Source: Darksidea phi
Lineage: Eukaryota; Ascomycota; Dothideomycetes; Pleosporales; Lentitheciaceae
Direction of reading: 5' to 3'
DNA: 64,000 bases
NCBI GenBank assembly: GCA_030770425.1
Contig: JASJFT010000030.1
Location: 186,001 to 250,000 of the forward strand
Shown here: one piece after another, positions 44,414 through 56,178 of the stretch
How positions within the stretch are numbered: the first letter of the stretch is position 1
Layout: each line of letters opens with the position of its first letter
Made by a program: the position numbers and the translations under genes
The notes under the pieces: model-generated
What the model was told of the DNA's origin: nothing
Database searches by the model: none
Seen by the model: the letters and a program-made list of their open reading frames with translations, nothing else

Positions 44414-45020
44414 AGGTTGAGAACGTTCTAAACGGACAATGCTCATGTAAAATAGGAGTGTGTCCACGGTACACTGGCGGAACCTGATACATCGCAACAA
44501 GGATAAATTCCTCCAAAATTCCTGCATACGCTTGTGATGTGCATTCCAGTGAACCGATACGGAATATTTAAAGTGGTTGGAGCCTTGAAATTCAGGGGTG
44601 GAGAGCGTCCTCGAAGCCGCCATGTAGCTTCGACTACATCAAATGGTGCTCCGCAAAGTTAGCCGAAGGCCGGCAGCTTCTGCTTTGCGCGGGTAATATC
44701 TTTTACTACCGTTAATGAGTGGATGGCCTTAGAAAAGTGGGCGAAGCCGCAAGGCACCCTCAATCTTACACAATGATACTCGGTGAAGTGAGCTGAAGGT
44801 TTTCAGCTAAGCAGGTAGATTGATAGAAACAAAAACACATTGGAAACAAAGATTCGCCTGCCACTAAACCATTACATTATTGAAGAGCGGGTGGTAAACG
44901 AAAAATAGGCGGGTTGGAAGAGGTCGATAGTTGAGTTTCTGCCCTGATGATCCCCCGCTTCGCACTAGATCCGATCTGGCCTAGCTCCAAATCCTTGCCG
45001 TCCACCCTCATCACCCTACT
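44414..45020. other. Convergent 3' spacer, no gene
   Basis: No supported frame or repeat. Confidence 0.5.
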
Positions 45021-45395
45021 TCAATCTTTCCATAAGTCTTCTTGTGTCTTCCTTAACAAGTCCTCCATCGCCAAATTCAAGCTTGTTTTTACTGCGCTCC
45101 TTGTAATAACCTTGCTATCGATATCCACCTTTCCTGGGCCCTTGTGCGACTCTTCATAGCCAATGAGGAAGACACGGAACTGGTTCTGAGACCGAGCGCG
45201 GGCGCTGGTGATGATATCATAGGTGCGCGGGCGTCCACCGATTGAACCACCATGCTGCTGTTTTGCGTTCGCTGCAAGCAAATGTTAGAGATATGACGTA
45301 AGGGGTGGTGTTGGTCAATGCGTACACAAAATCATCGACTTCAGGTGGTTAAATATTTCGAGGGAGTCTTTGGAGTGTGTTGTGCTTGCGGACAT
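45021..45395 (-). CDS. Small uncharacterised protein
   Basis: Exons 45395-45326 and 45271-45021 (106 aa). The 54-bp intron has a GTACGC donor and a TTTGCTTGCAG acceptor and keeps frame (HLKSMIL|SNAKQQHGG). The protein is hydrophilic, with a Gly/Arg stretch (GGSIGGRPRTYDI) and a basic amphipathic C-terminus. It has no signal peptide. I do not recognise the family; even codon use and a clean intron suggest it is expressed. Confidence 0.55.
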
Positions 45396-46119
45396 GTCGG
45401 CGAGGAGCGTGTAGCTTGAGGTAGGAGTCCGATGCGTATTAGGGAAATGTATTAGAACGAGGTTGCAACAGCAAGAGATAGATATACGGAGCCTTACTTA
45501 TGAATGACGCAAGCGGTCCAGCCACCCTATGCGGCGTCAACATCCTGTTTCTGGGTACTCGACAGAAGTTTTTCCGATTGTTTACGAAAGGCTGCAATAT
45601 TACCGGTCTGAGCAACACCACATCCCCTATCCTACTCTATACTGGCTTGCGGGTTCATGGGTTCGCTTAAGCCTCCCCCTGCATTATGTTACAGCGGCAA
45701 CAGCCGCGACGACTTCGCAAGGCAATAGAGATATTTTTCCTGTACAAGGGTGTGCTTCAATTCTATAGTGTGGGAGCCACGTCTCCCATTGGAGTTCGTT
45801 ATAGTTGCCGGGAGTGTGGGTCGACTACTCAAAACCGTGTCTAGTTATCGCTACCTCAATTCAAGCAATTACCTACTTTAATCACTTTCAATCTGCTATG
45901 CTAGAAAATTACGAGCCCAAGCGTGTCCACAGGAGGGCGTTCATTGGGTCTAAGAGGATGAAGAATGACCTGATTGCCACGATACGGGTCTGGCTTTCCA
46001 ACTGAAAAATGTTTTACGGGGAAGCAAGGTCATGTATCGAAACGCCTGTACGGAGGACAAAAAGGATGATGCGCACAAAGCTGAACACTCTTTAAATGGC
46101 GAGCCGAGATTAAACTATC
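45396..46119. other. Flank of the copia insertion, no gene
   Basis: Ordinary base composition up to the CAAGG target site at 46120. No supported gene. Confidence 0.5.
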
Positions 46120-46124
46120 CAAGG

Positions 46125-46375
46125 TGTCAGTGGTCCCCTTCAGGATTCCCATCTGATCTAGTTTGAGCCTCATTCACTATGTTTCACTGTGAGGTATCAC
46201 GTGCCGCCAAGCGTCACCTGATCCCTTAGTATTACCTCGTTTACTATGTTTTACAATGAGATATCGCGTACCAAAGGCGACTAGCGCCTCGTACTTACTA
46301 TATAGTCTACTTCTAATATAGGTTCTATAATATACTAATCTTATAACTATATAACCTTACTCTTACTAATCTATA
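46125..46375 (+). repeat. Left LTR of copia element
   Basis: About 251 bp. The first 150 bases keep normal GC, while the inner 100 are AT-converted. The match to the right LTR is clear throughout if C/T and G/A differences are allowed. Confidence 0.88.
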
Positions 46376-48582
46376 GGTTATAAGCCTTTTATAAATCCGT
46401 ATACTATTAAGCTTTATACTAAACTATTAGGTCTTTTATAAGAAGATAGATTAGTTTTTAATACTATCTATTAAGTCGTATTTAGCTACCTCTAGTACTA
46501 TTATTACTTAAGATTCTATACTCTTAGGTATAGTATCTTTATAATCTATACTAATTTACTATAATTTTATACTATAGAGTATAGTACGTTTATAATAAAC
46601 TCTAGTTAAGTTATCTTAGTTAACTAGACTATATATACTTTAGATATTACCCTCTACGTATATAATAAGAACTAGAAAGACTAGAATAAATAACTTAATA
46701 ATTATACTATAGAGCGTTAGGTAAAGAATATTCTTAACGGCTTATTTATTTAGTCTACTTATAATCTAGATAACTTTATTAAAACTAAACTTAATAAATC
46801 TATTATCCCTATACTATCTATAATACTAATTATAGTTTCTAGTCTTTTAAACCCTATATATAAGTAAATTATAGCTTACTTTAATATATTAAAAATATAA
46901 TATAAAGAATAAGTATAATAGACCTATAAGAGTATCGAATAATATAATAAATATATTAGACTCTAAAATAAAACGATTATTAAATAATAATTTAAGTTAG
47001 AGAAGATAATCTATAACTAAAATTTAAAGGACGCTAAATTATAAAGTATTATTTTTAAGAGTATATATACTAATTATTATATATCTTTATATATAAAAGG
47101 TACTATATATAAGATATATAGTATACTTAATTTTAATAATAAAGATATAAGTCTAAATAATATTTATAAGACTATTAAGACCCTCTAGAGAATTTTATTT
47201 AATTACTACTTATTAGTTTATAAATAGACTAGTACCTTTTAAAATATAGTTATAAATCTTAGTATAGTAGATATTACTATTATACTCTATAATATTCTAT
47301 ACTCTAATAGTATTCTTATATATAATAAAGATTTAAATAACCTTCTCTCTAATATTATATATTTAACTAAGTTAGATTATATCGTACTAGTTTAAATAAA
47401 GGACTAATATAACGATCTTCGCTATAATAAAAAATAGATAGTTAATAGACTTAAATAAGCTCTAATAGAATATAGCGAATTATAGCCTATAAATCCTATT
47501 AAGACTTTTACTATTAGGGCTAAGAAAGAGGAAGAGAAATATATTAATAAGTATTATATAAAGTATACTTCTATTAATACTATAACTAATAATATAAATA
47601 TAACTAATAAAATAGATACTACTAAATTAACTAGTATATAGAAAAGTTAGAAGTATAATCTATACTCTTACTATAAGAAATCTTACTATAAAGAATCTAA
47701 TTATTACTTTAAGCTATACCCTAAGAAGAAAGTAGAAATAGAGAAAAGAAAGAAGATTAAAGAGATAAAAGCTAATATTATAAAAATAATAATAGATATA
47801 GTAAATATCTATATAATAGTTAGTCGTCTATTATTATTATAAGAGTAACCTTTTTCTAAGATACTTAATACTCTATATAGTACTACCTCCTTCTATATAA
47901 ATATTTTCTTATTAATACTTTAGTACGCCGCTTATAATATAATCTATAAATACTATTATTACTATAATACTACTAACTAGAGTATTTATAATAATAAATC
48001 TAAGTTTATTATTTAGTTAGATAAATCTATATCTATAATTAAAGATATTAATAGTATATTATAAATCTAAAAATTAAGTACTATATAATTTAATATTACT
48101 AAGAGTAATAATATAGTTTAGACTATTATTTTAAATAATATAGTCTTTAAAAAAGGTTTTATAATAAATATTATCTTATAAGCTCTTTTTAAATAGAAGA
48201 GTTACTTCTATAATAGTAGTACTAATATACTTATAAAGTCTAATAACTCTAAGTTTACCTATCTACCTAAGATAAATAGAATTTCTAATTTTCTAATTAT
48301 CTATAATAAAAAAGAGGTCGTATATACTATTATATATACTATTCTTTATAATAACTATTCCTCTTATACTATCTTTTATATAGTACGCCCCCTATATAAG
48401 TAGTATATAATACTAGATTATTTAGACCTAGTAATACTAAAGTACTTAGTTAAAAAGATTAATAGTATAAAGATTTCTAATATAAAGCCGTTTAACTATA
48501 AGTCTTATAATATAGTAAAATTATTATAAATTTTCTTCTATATACTATAAGAATATCTCTTTTATATTCTAGATAAGGCTTA

Positions 48583-49711
48583 GGCCGTTATATAAACTCT
48601 TTTATATAATATTCTATTATATACTCTTATTCGGTCTTACTAACTAAGTATAGGAAAGGACTAGTATACTATAATAATTTCTACTACGTTAATACTAAGT
48701 AACTACTATAAAACGCTAATAACTATTCTCTCCCTTCTTCTTCTCTTTTCTTCGCTATCTTTTAAATCTATATATATAAATTGAACAGCCTCTATTAATC
48801 TTACCCTATACTACTAACTCCTTCTCCGCTTTAGCCCTCTATTACTTTATTACTTTTACCTTTATCTCTTTAATCTCCTTTACGTCTCGAAACCCGTAGA
48901 TAGCTTAAAGTACCTTTACTATATACTCTATACTCTCCTTCGTCTAGAGATCCCTCTCTAGAAAATCCGCTACTTCGTCTTTCTATAGAACCCTAAGATT
49001 CTTAGTAAGCTAGCTTAGTCTTAATAGCTACTATCTAAGAAAGTTCTTTTTATTATTCTTATCTATCTTAACGTATATTAAGCGGATACTAAGCTAATAA
49101 ACCTATACTATCTATAGTATATTTAGTAGGTATACGAACCGACCCTTTATATACGCGAGCTATAGCTCTATAATTACGAGCTTACTATATTCTTCCTTCT
49201 AGAAGGTATAATCGTAGTTAATAATATTATTAAGTTCGTAGTCTAGATATTCGTATATATAGACGGCGTCTATTCTAGAATTACGAAGAATAGTACGGCG
49301 TATAGGTATACCCGTAGACTAAAGTAGAATAAAGTAGTAATCTACGAAGACGGCGTAGGAAGTTATCTTATATTTAGCGAGTAGAGGTATATATAAGGAA
49401 GTAAAAGGAGTACTTAGTATCCTTATATATAGGCTATTCGATACCGGACCATTTCGTAGAAACGTCCTATAGCTACTAGTCCTAATTAGGACTTAACGGT
49501 TCCGTCGTTTAACCTTTAAGACGACCTAAGTAGTACGCGATAATTATATATCTAAAGGGCTACTAGGCCTATTTATACTATCGAACGCGCGAATTATATA
49601 AAATAATACGTTAATACTTTTATATAACTTAGGTAGAGGGTTATACCTATTTATATAATTTTTAGATTTTAGCTTTATACCCCTATATATTAAAAAATAA
49701 TAATAATAATA
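48583..49711. mobile_element. Nested insertion in the copia integrase with 19-bp target duplication
   Basis: ATATTCTAGATAAGGCTTA at 48564-48582 returns as ATATTCTAGATAAGGTTTA at 49712-49730 (one C/T difference). The copia frame reads YILDK at both copies and continues properly only after the second, so the 1.13 kb between is an insertion. It ends in ATTAAAAAATAATAATAATAAT directly before the right duplication. A long duplication and an (AAT)n tail point to target-primed retrotransposition, a LINE or SINE in plus orientation. Against this, the segment reads best on the minus strand (KDEVADFLERDL, AIYGFRDVKEIKEIKVKVIK, with stops only at CAG-derived codons), so type and orientation remain open. 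Confidence 0.6.
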
Positions 49712-52589
49712 ATATTCTAGATAAGGTTTATATTAATATTATAGAACCTATTATATCTAAAAAATATAACGAAGAATACTATTAAATACTTATTACTAAT
49801 AATTTTTCTTAATATTATTAGATATTCTACTTAGATTCTAGAATCTTACTTACTAAAGAACTAATTAAGTAATACGATATCTAAGAGATAGAAATAGATC
49901 TTTACGTTAATACTATCTACTTTAATAATACTAAGAAATTTATAAGTAATTAACTCGAATAATATACTAAAAGTAAGAGTACTAAACTTAAGTATTCTCT
50001 ACTATATAATATCTTAAGGAATAGTATTATAGAGTATATTAATAATATTACCTCTACTAGTATATATATAATATATATTATTACTAGTATCTCTTAGAAT
50101 TTATAGCTATATATAATATAATATTAAGTATAGAATTAAAACTTCTTATTAACCTCTAATATTCCTATTAAGAAAATATCTTATAAAATATATTAATTAG
50201 AAAATAATATTTCTAATCTAGTATTAAATCTTATTCTTATTTATACCTTTAGCTATATTAGTTATATTTATATATCTAAGATAAAGTATATATATAACGA
50301 GAAACTAGTACCTTATAACTAAAAGGATTATCTAGTTAGTATAATTACTAAGAATATATATAAGATATATATTCTTAAGATAAAAGATATTATTTATTTA
50401 ACTATAGTCTATTAGAATTTCTATAACTATAATATTAAAATTACTATATTTACTCCTAATAAGCTCTCTCTTTCTATTTAATTACCTCTAGTTACTAAAA
50501 CTTTATCTTCTAATATAGTTACTAATACTATTAAACCTATAGATAATAATTAGTAGGAATAACTTTAAGAAGTAGTAAGATTATAACCCGATCTAGAGGG
50601 TAATTCTACTAATACTACTATATAAGAGGAGGATTAAGATAAGAATACTACTATACTTAATATATTATTAGAATAAGTTTTTAATAACTCCTTAAAGTTA
50701 TATAGAGATAAACTAAACTACGTACTAATAAATAGTAATAAATATTATCGTTTCTACTTTATATCTCTAACGTTTAAGTAGATTTTCGCCCTTACTATTA
50801 TAAAAGTACTAATAGATATATTACTATTAAGCCTTCTATTTAAACTAAAGAACTATTATAAATTTAAATTATACTCTTATAGAAATTAATTTTAGCTTAC
50901 TATAAATAAGAAGTTCGATTTTCTTAAATAAAATAATATCTAGTACTCTATAATATTTATAGAACTAAACTAGTATAAAACGATATTTAGCTAGTAGGTA
51001 TATAAGTATAAGAGTAATACTAATAGTAAACTTCTTAAATATAAAGTATATCTCGTCGTTTATAGTAATTTTTAGATATAGTTAGAATATTTCTAATCTA
51101 TCTACTTATATATTATATATATAACGATTCTATATACTCTCTTTATACTTATTACCCTCTAGAACCTAGAGTATAAATAAATTAATATTATTACTATTTA
51201 TCTTAATACTTATTTAGATAATAATTATATTATTCTTCTATAACTCCCCCTAGATATTATAGATAATAGTACTACTATTTAACTACTACGTAGAATTTAT
51301 AGACTTAAAGAATTTATCTTATTATAATATCTTAATCTTAAAATCTTACTTTTAGACCTTAAATATATACTTTTAGTCTCTAATCTATATATCTTTATTA
51401 ATAAAAATATCTAAGATATTATTATATATATTAATAACCTTATCTTTACTATCTATACTAAGAAGAATATAGCTACTCTTAAGAATATTATTTTTAAGTA
51501 CTATAAAGCCTAAGACCTTAGACTACTATTCTTCTATCTAGATATTAAAATTATTAGAGATAGGAATAAATATATACTCTTTATCTTAATAGACTCGTAT
51601 TTTAATAAGCTTATTATAGACTATTATATAGATAATAAACTATCTATAAAAATTTCTTTATCTTTAAAGTACTTTAAAGAGTATCTATAAAATATAAACG
51701 TCTCTTAGAATATTATTAAATAATATTAGTCTTTTATTACTTATCTTCTATATTCTATAAGTATATATCGCCCTAATATAGTATAGTATATATACTTTAT
51801 AGCCTACTTTATAAGTAATTCTATTCTTTAGTAACTTAACTTACTATTATATATTATTTATTATATTAAGAACTATTATATTTTTAGAATCTAATATAAT
51901 AGCTTTAATATAAATAGTCTAACTATCTATTTAAACGTTACTTATATAAATAGTACTAGTAATAGAAAATTATTATATAATTATATCTTTAAGCTAGCTA
52001 ATAGTCTTATCTTATATAAATTACTTAAATAGTATATTATTATAACTTCTTTTACTAAAACTAAGTTCGTTATTATAATATATATAGTAAAGGAAGCTAC
52101 TTAGTTATATAATCTTCTTATTTAGTTTAATTATAAAGAAGATAACCTTAAACTTATAAGATTATATATTAATAATCTCTCTATAATTATACTAATTTAT
52201 AGTAATAGTTATTATAAGTAATTAAAGTATATCGATATTTAGTATAAGTACATTTAATAGGAGGTTAAGAATAATAATTTAAATATTATCTACCTCTTTA
52301 AAGTCGATATACTTACTAATAGATTAACTAAGTTCTATTACTTATTCTTATATAAGAACTTTATTACCTAAATAGATATAATTACTATTAATAATAACTC
52401 TATACTATAAATTATAGTATAATTACCCTAAAATTAAACTACTTTATAGTACTTTTAAATTATTTTATAGTATTTTTACTATAAAATTATACTCTAGTAG
52501 AGAGTACGTTTCTTTCTTATTAAAACTTAATCGTATACCCTCTAGTAAGTATTAGCGAAATTTTCTCTCTTATAAGCCTTAGGAGGGTA

Positions 52590-52839
52590 TATTAGTAGTC
52601 CCCTTTAGGATTTCTATTTAATCTAGTTTAAGCCTTATTTACTATATTTTACTATAAGGTATTACGTACCGCTAAGCGTTACCTAATCCCTTAGTATTAC
52701 CTTATTTACTATGTTTCACAATGAGATATCGCGTACTAAGGCGACTAGCGCCTCGCACTTACTATATAGTCTGCTCCTGATACAGGTTCTATAATACACT
52801 GATCTCGCAACCGCACAACCTCGCCCTTGCCGATCCACA
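52590..52839 (+). repeat. Right LTR of copia element
   Basis: About 250 bp. Here the inner (left) 100 bases are AT-converted and the outer 140 keep normal GC, the mirror image of the left LTR. It ends GATCCACA followed by the CAAGG duplication. Confidence 0.88.
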
Positions 52840-52844
52840 CAAGG

Positions 52845-53569
52845 GATTCGAAAAGCGCCTGATCGATTCGTAGAACGGAAAAAACGAAACTCGTCAGTAA
52901 GTCACCGGACACAGATGCAATACCTCACTCTAGGTCTCAGTTTCACTATAAATGCTTCTGCGAAATTGTCCAACCCGACGTAGCGGCGCCTATGTCACAT
53001 GAATCAAACCATCACGAAGGAACTGCTGCGGTGAAGGAGACCGACCTCGACTTTGGATAGCTCAGACTGGCTAGCAGGGTGAGTAGAGCGAGACAGGCAT
53101 TGTCGTGCCGGGTCCCGGTGTAGAAGCCAGAGAACGCGACGAAATAAGGACGCTATCGCTCGGGGCCAGGTCAAAAGGTATGATGCGAAGCGCTAACTTC
53201 TGCCGAGTTCCACTTTTTTTTTTGGAGGCAGCTATGAATGTGGGCAAGGAGGTGGTCTTGTAATGTGAATTGAGCTTGCTCGTGGGTTCCTACATTGTTT
53301 ATTTGCAGTACCTCACCTCGCTGAATAGCAACCTATCCCGATGTTTCCACACGATGCGGCGAAAATATCCTACACCTGTTTGTAGCTTGAAACTGAAAAG
53401 AAAGTCGTGTGAAAAACGTATCTCTGCCCGTCGGAGCCAAGTATGTAGCTCATTTCTGGATACTTAATCCTAAAGCCTCCCCGAGGATGTTCGTATTGAT
53501 CTTAGTCATCCTGGTGGCATCAGCAAAAGAATTGATTTCACTTTCGTATCCAGCATTGTTGCATGTGAC
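52845..53569. other. Right flank of the copia element, no gene
   Basis: Base composition returns to normal immediately outside the LTR. No supported gene. Confidence 0.5.
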
Positions 53570-54174
53570 TCAAACCTGCGCCATTCCCATCCCTTCCATT
53601 TTCCTAGCCAACCCATTGGTCGCCTTCGTGGACGCGGCCCGAGCCGGCAGCTCGCCTGGCGGCCCTGCCATGTTCAGGTTCCAGTTTGAAGAGTGTGTAG
53701 TACCTGGCGGCACGAGGCCTGCATGCTGCATTACTATAAACTTGTAAGCTTCATGTTCTCTTCTGAAAGCCACTCTCGCTCAGCTTCGTTTAAGCAAGAC
53801 TTACCTTTCGTATCGCCTAAAGCAGTCTGCATCCCATCCCAGAGCATCTTCAACGCAGTGCAAAGATCCTTGCATCTGCAGCCCTCATAAAGCGGGTGCC
53901 AGGCATTGCTATCAGCACGGTTATGGTAGTAGATCAAGGTCGCTTGGTAGGCGCCGCCGTATGTGGAGGTGATGACGTCGAAGGTGATGGTGTGGTGGGT
54001 GAGGCCTCGGATAGCGTAGAGCGCGCGTGCATCGGCTACGAAGGTGTTAACAAGAGTAGACGCAAAAAGAGAGACAAATTTGTGGAAGCTGGGATGCTTA
54101 CTGATGATCAGCTCCTTGACATCTTTGACATAGGCGATGGCCTCGCGGTGCTGACGGATTTCTTCGGGGGACAT
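53570..54174 (-). CDS. Small uncharacterised protein, paralogue of the fragment at 54698
   Basis: Preferred exons 54174-53805 and 53718-53570 (172 aa), joined by an 86-bp GTAAGT...ATGCAG intron that keeps frame (DTK|GLVPPGTT). Read without the intron it ends at 53734 after 146 aa. The N-terminal 120 residues are well-formed: SPEEIRQHREAIAYVKDVK, FVSLFASTLVNTFVADA, TYGGAYQATLIYYHNRADS and WHPLYEGCRCKDLCTALKML. The last two blocks match the truncated copy 520 bp upstream. No signal peptide, no known domain. The C-terminal tail is Pro/Gly/Ala-rich. Confidence 0.6.
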
Positions 54175-54697
54175 GGCGGCGGCGAACGCGGCTAGCTAGG
54201 AGCGAAATTGGTCAGTCAGTGTCCTGAGGGGATTTGTGAATTAGTGACGCGGAGAGTTCTAGAGTAGCAGATTAAGACAGCGCGCGGACGATGAGCCCGG
54301 CAGTGAAGGACAAAAGTGACACGCTAGCGAAAAGTTACTAACAACCGCTAATTTATAACATAATTGATTGAATAAGGACTGGTCTACTTATTAATAATAT
54401 GTTTGATACGGTAGAACGTCTTAGCGGCGAAATTGCAAAGTCGCTTCCATGCATAGCGCGGGAGCATCTCGTACCGGCAGCATCGTCCTCGATCGACGCC
54501 TGAAGGTCGGAGGAAAAAATGGAGAAACCTTGTTGAAATGGTGATCAGCACTTATTGTCATATACTAGAAGTTGCGCCGCCCGTGATCACGATGCAATTT
54601 TACTGCCGAGTCACACGTCAGACCCGCTAGATGCGAGTATACACACCTAGAAGTAGCTTGCAGCAAACCAGCTCCTCGACCGTATCTTCCTAACCAT
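54175..54697. other. Intergenic between the two related small loci
   Basis: No supported gene. Confidence 0.45.
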
Positions 54698-55075
54698 CTA
54701 ACCACCCATCTCAACGTCCTCACGCATCCGCTTTGGCTCTGGTGCGCGCAAGGTATCGCCAGCCTGCTTCCGCTCTCCCTTGCTCTCACTCTCTGCTTTC
54801 TCCTTGACATCAGCGCCGCCACCGCTGCACTTACTCTTATTGCCTCCTTCAATGCCGCTACCACAGCCCTTGCCGTTGCACCCTGAACGCCGCACATCGC
54901 CGGTGCGTGTTTCATCGAAAATGTCGTTCATATCTTCCTCAATCCAGTACTTGATCTCGAACAGTGCATCCACCGCTGTCGAGCAAGAGTTGCTCTGATA
55001 CAACATCCTCCAATCTCTGTTCTTTCCCGGGGTGGTGTATACAATGAGCGCGGCGCGGTACGTATCACCCGTTAC
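54698..55075 (-). pseudogene. 5'-truncated copy of the small gene at 53570-54174
   Basis: From about 55075 the minus strand reads VTGDTYRAALIVYTTPGKN, then DWRMLYQSNSCSTAVDALFE, which aligns with YQATLIYYHNRADSNAW and LYEGCRCKDLCTALKMLW of the neighbouring gene. The N-terminal half is missing; an in-frame TAG and AT-rich repeat debris lie directly upstream. The tail (KSKCSGGGADVKEKAESES, ending EDVEMGG) is Gly/Lys/Glu-rich. An ATG at 55006 inside this frame could still give a 102-residue product, so it may not be entirely dead. Confidence 0.5.
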
Positions 55076-55156
55076 TTCCCCCTATAAACTCCCGGATTAT
55101 ACTTATTACCATCCCTACCTTTCCGGTCTTGGCCTTCTTCAAATAAATATTCTCTT

Positions 55157-55563
55157 CCGTTAAATTCTACTATTGGCTTTATAAGCTTTCACCATCTATT
55201 ACAGATAAAAATTATCCTTGGTCAATTTTAGGGTTTAAAGAACATGGGCTAAAATTCTTTTCTTTATTTGTTCCAGCTGGTTGTCCACCTACTGTACCAC
55301 AATTCGTTGCTAAAAATTTACTTGAGAGTAGTTTCAACCCAGAGGAAGAACCCTATCTAGCCAATATCATCTATCGCTATATCAAGTAACAGCAAATATA
55401 GATGGTGTGAAAACTTCGAGTTCCATTAGGCAAGACAACCTACCTCTATAGTATTGCAGATCTACTAAGAGTACTCGTACCAGCCGATATACATGTTGAT
55501 TTTTCGTCTCCATTTATAGATAAGGTTACCTAAGGGACTTGTCCGTATTATCATATTTCCATC
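55157..55563 (+). pseudogene. Unidentified coding frame with RIP-type stops
   Basis: One frame reads FYYWLYKLSPSITDKNYPW, SILGFKEHGLKFFSLFVPAG, CPPTVPQFVAKNLLE and EEEPYLANIIYRYIK, then TAA, TAG and TGA stops within a dozen codons, then KLRVPLGKTTYLYSIADLL, VDFSSPFIDKVT and another TAA. Every stop is one C to T or G to A change away from CAA, CAG, CGA or TGG. The protein is not recognised; transposon or host gene are both possible. Confidence 0.4.
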
Positions 55564-56178
55564 TAAAGGAGAATATCCGCTCGCGGCTAAGCTCCAAGAT
55601 AGCAACTATAACGGCGATATATTCTAGCTATCCTAGGAATCGGACCTTATTCGACCCTTTAAGAACGCACAATAGTAAGAAAGATATAAGGAAACATAGT
55701 AAGGTAATAAGACTATAGGAGTTAAGCACCGTCGATAACCTTTAAAAGGAGGTACTGGACTTCCGCCTAGCACCGTCTCTCCTCGGTATCACGAACCTTC
55801 ATAAGAAGCAGGCGCATAAAGAAAACAAACTATACTCCGAACGACTCAATACTCTCTACAATAATAGTGTTTGAGTTTTACTATCCCGTACGCTAGCCAA
55901 TTAGAGGATAGCGAGCTAGTCGGCCCGATTGTTTCTCAAGCAGAACGGGCGTATATATGTGCCCCGCCGCACGCACGCACAACGGCTTAGCTATTACCTT
56001 CTTCTTAATAATCATCGCCTTCCTTTGATCTGCGGAGCCCTTTATTAGTCCGTCGACAAAATCTTGTGGCCAAGTAGGCATACGTGGCGGTCTACAAATA
56101 GTAGCTTACGGGTTAATCCGCCAGCCTATACTACAATCCTCTCCTACCCTCCTACGCGACATACGGACGCTTACTCCA
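55564..56178. other. Repeat-like debris, no gene
   Basis: Moderately AT-rich, rich in TAG/CTA strings, probably decayed mobile DNA. A small minus frame (56081-55893) is not supported. Confidence 0.35.

Larger units (their letters stand above)
46125..52839 (+). mobile_element. Complete Ty1/copia LTR retrotransposon, inactivated by RIP
   Basis: Two direct LTRs (46125-46375 and 52590-52839) start TG/TA and end in TA/CA, and the element is flanked on both sides by CAAGG (46120-46124, 52840-52844), a 5-bp target duplication. The interior is extremely AT-rich with no open frame of 60 codons. Read on the plus strand with RIP changes allowed, the order is Ty1/copia: gag region, a GAG-pre-integrase-like stretch (about 48410-48550, NYKSYNIVKL for a CxxC finger), integrase core (about 49720-50100, KKYNEEYY), then reverse transcriptase with TTIYLNTYLDNNYIILLQLP near 51190 and IIIYINNLIFT near 51430, the mutated YVDD box. 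The integrase is interrupted by a nested insertion. Confidence 0.9.

Noticed and set aside
46376..52589. Idea that the AT-rich block is a centromere or mitochondrial insertion
   Set aside because: LTRs, a 5-bp target duplication and copia reverse-transcriptase remnants in the right order explain it as a RIP-mutated retrotransposon.
53409..53747. 112-codon plus-strand frame
   Set aside because: It is antisense to the proposed last exon of the 53570-54174 gene and has no recognisable product.
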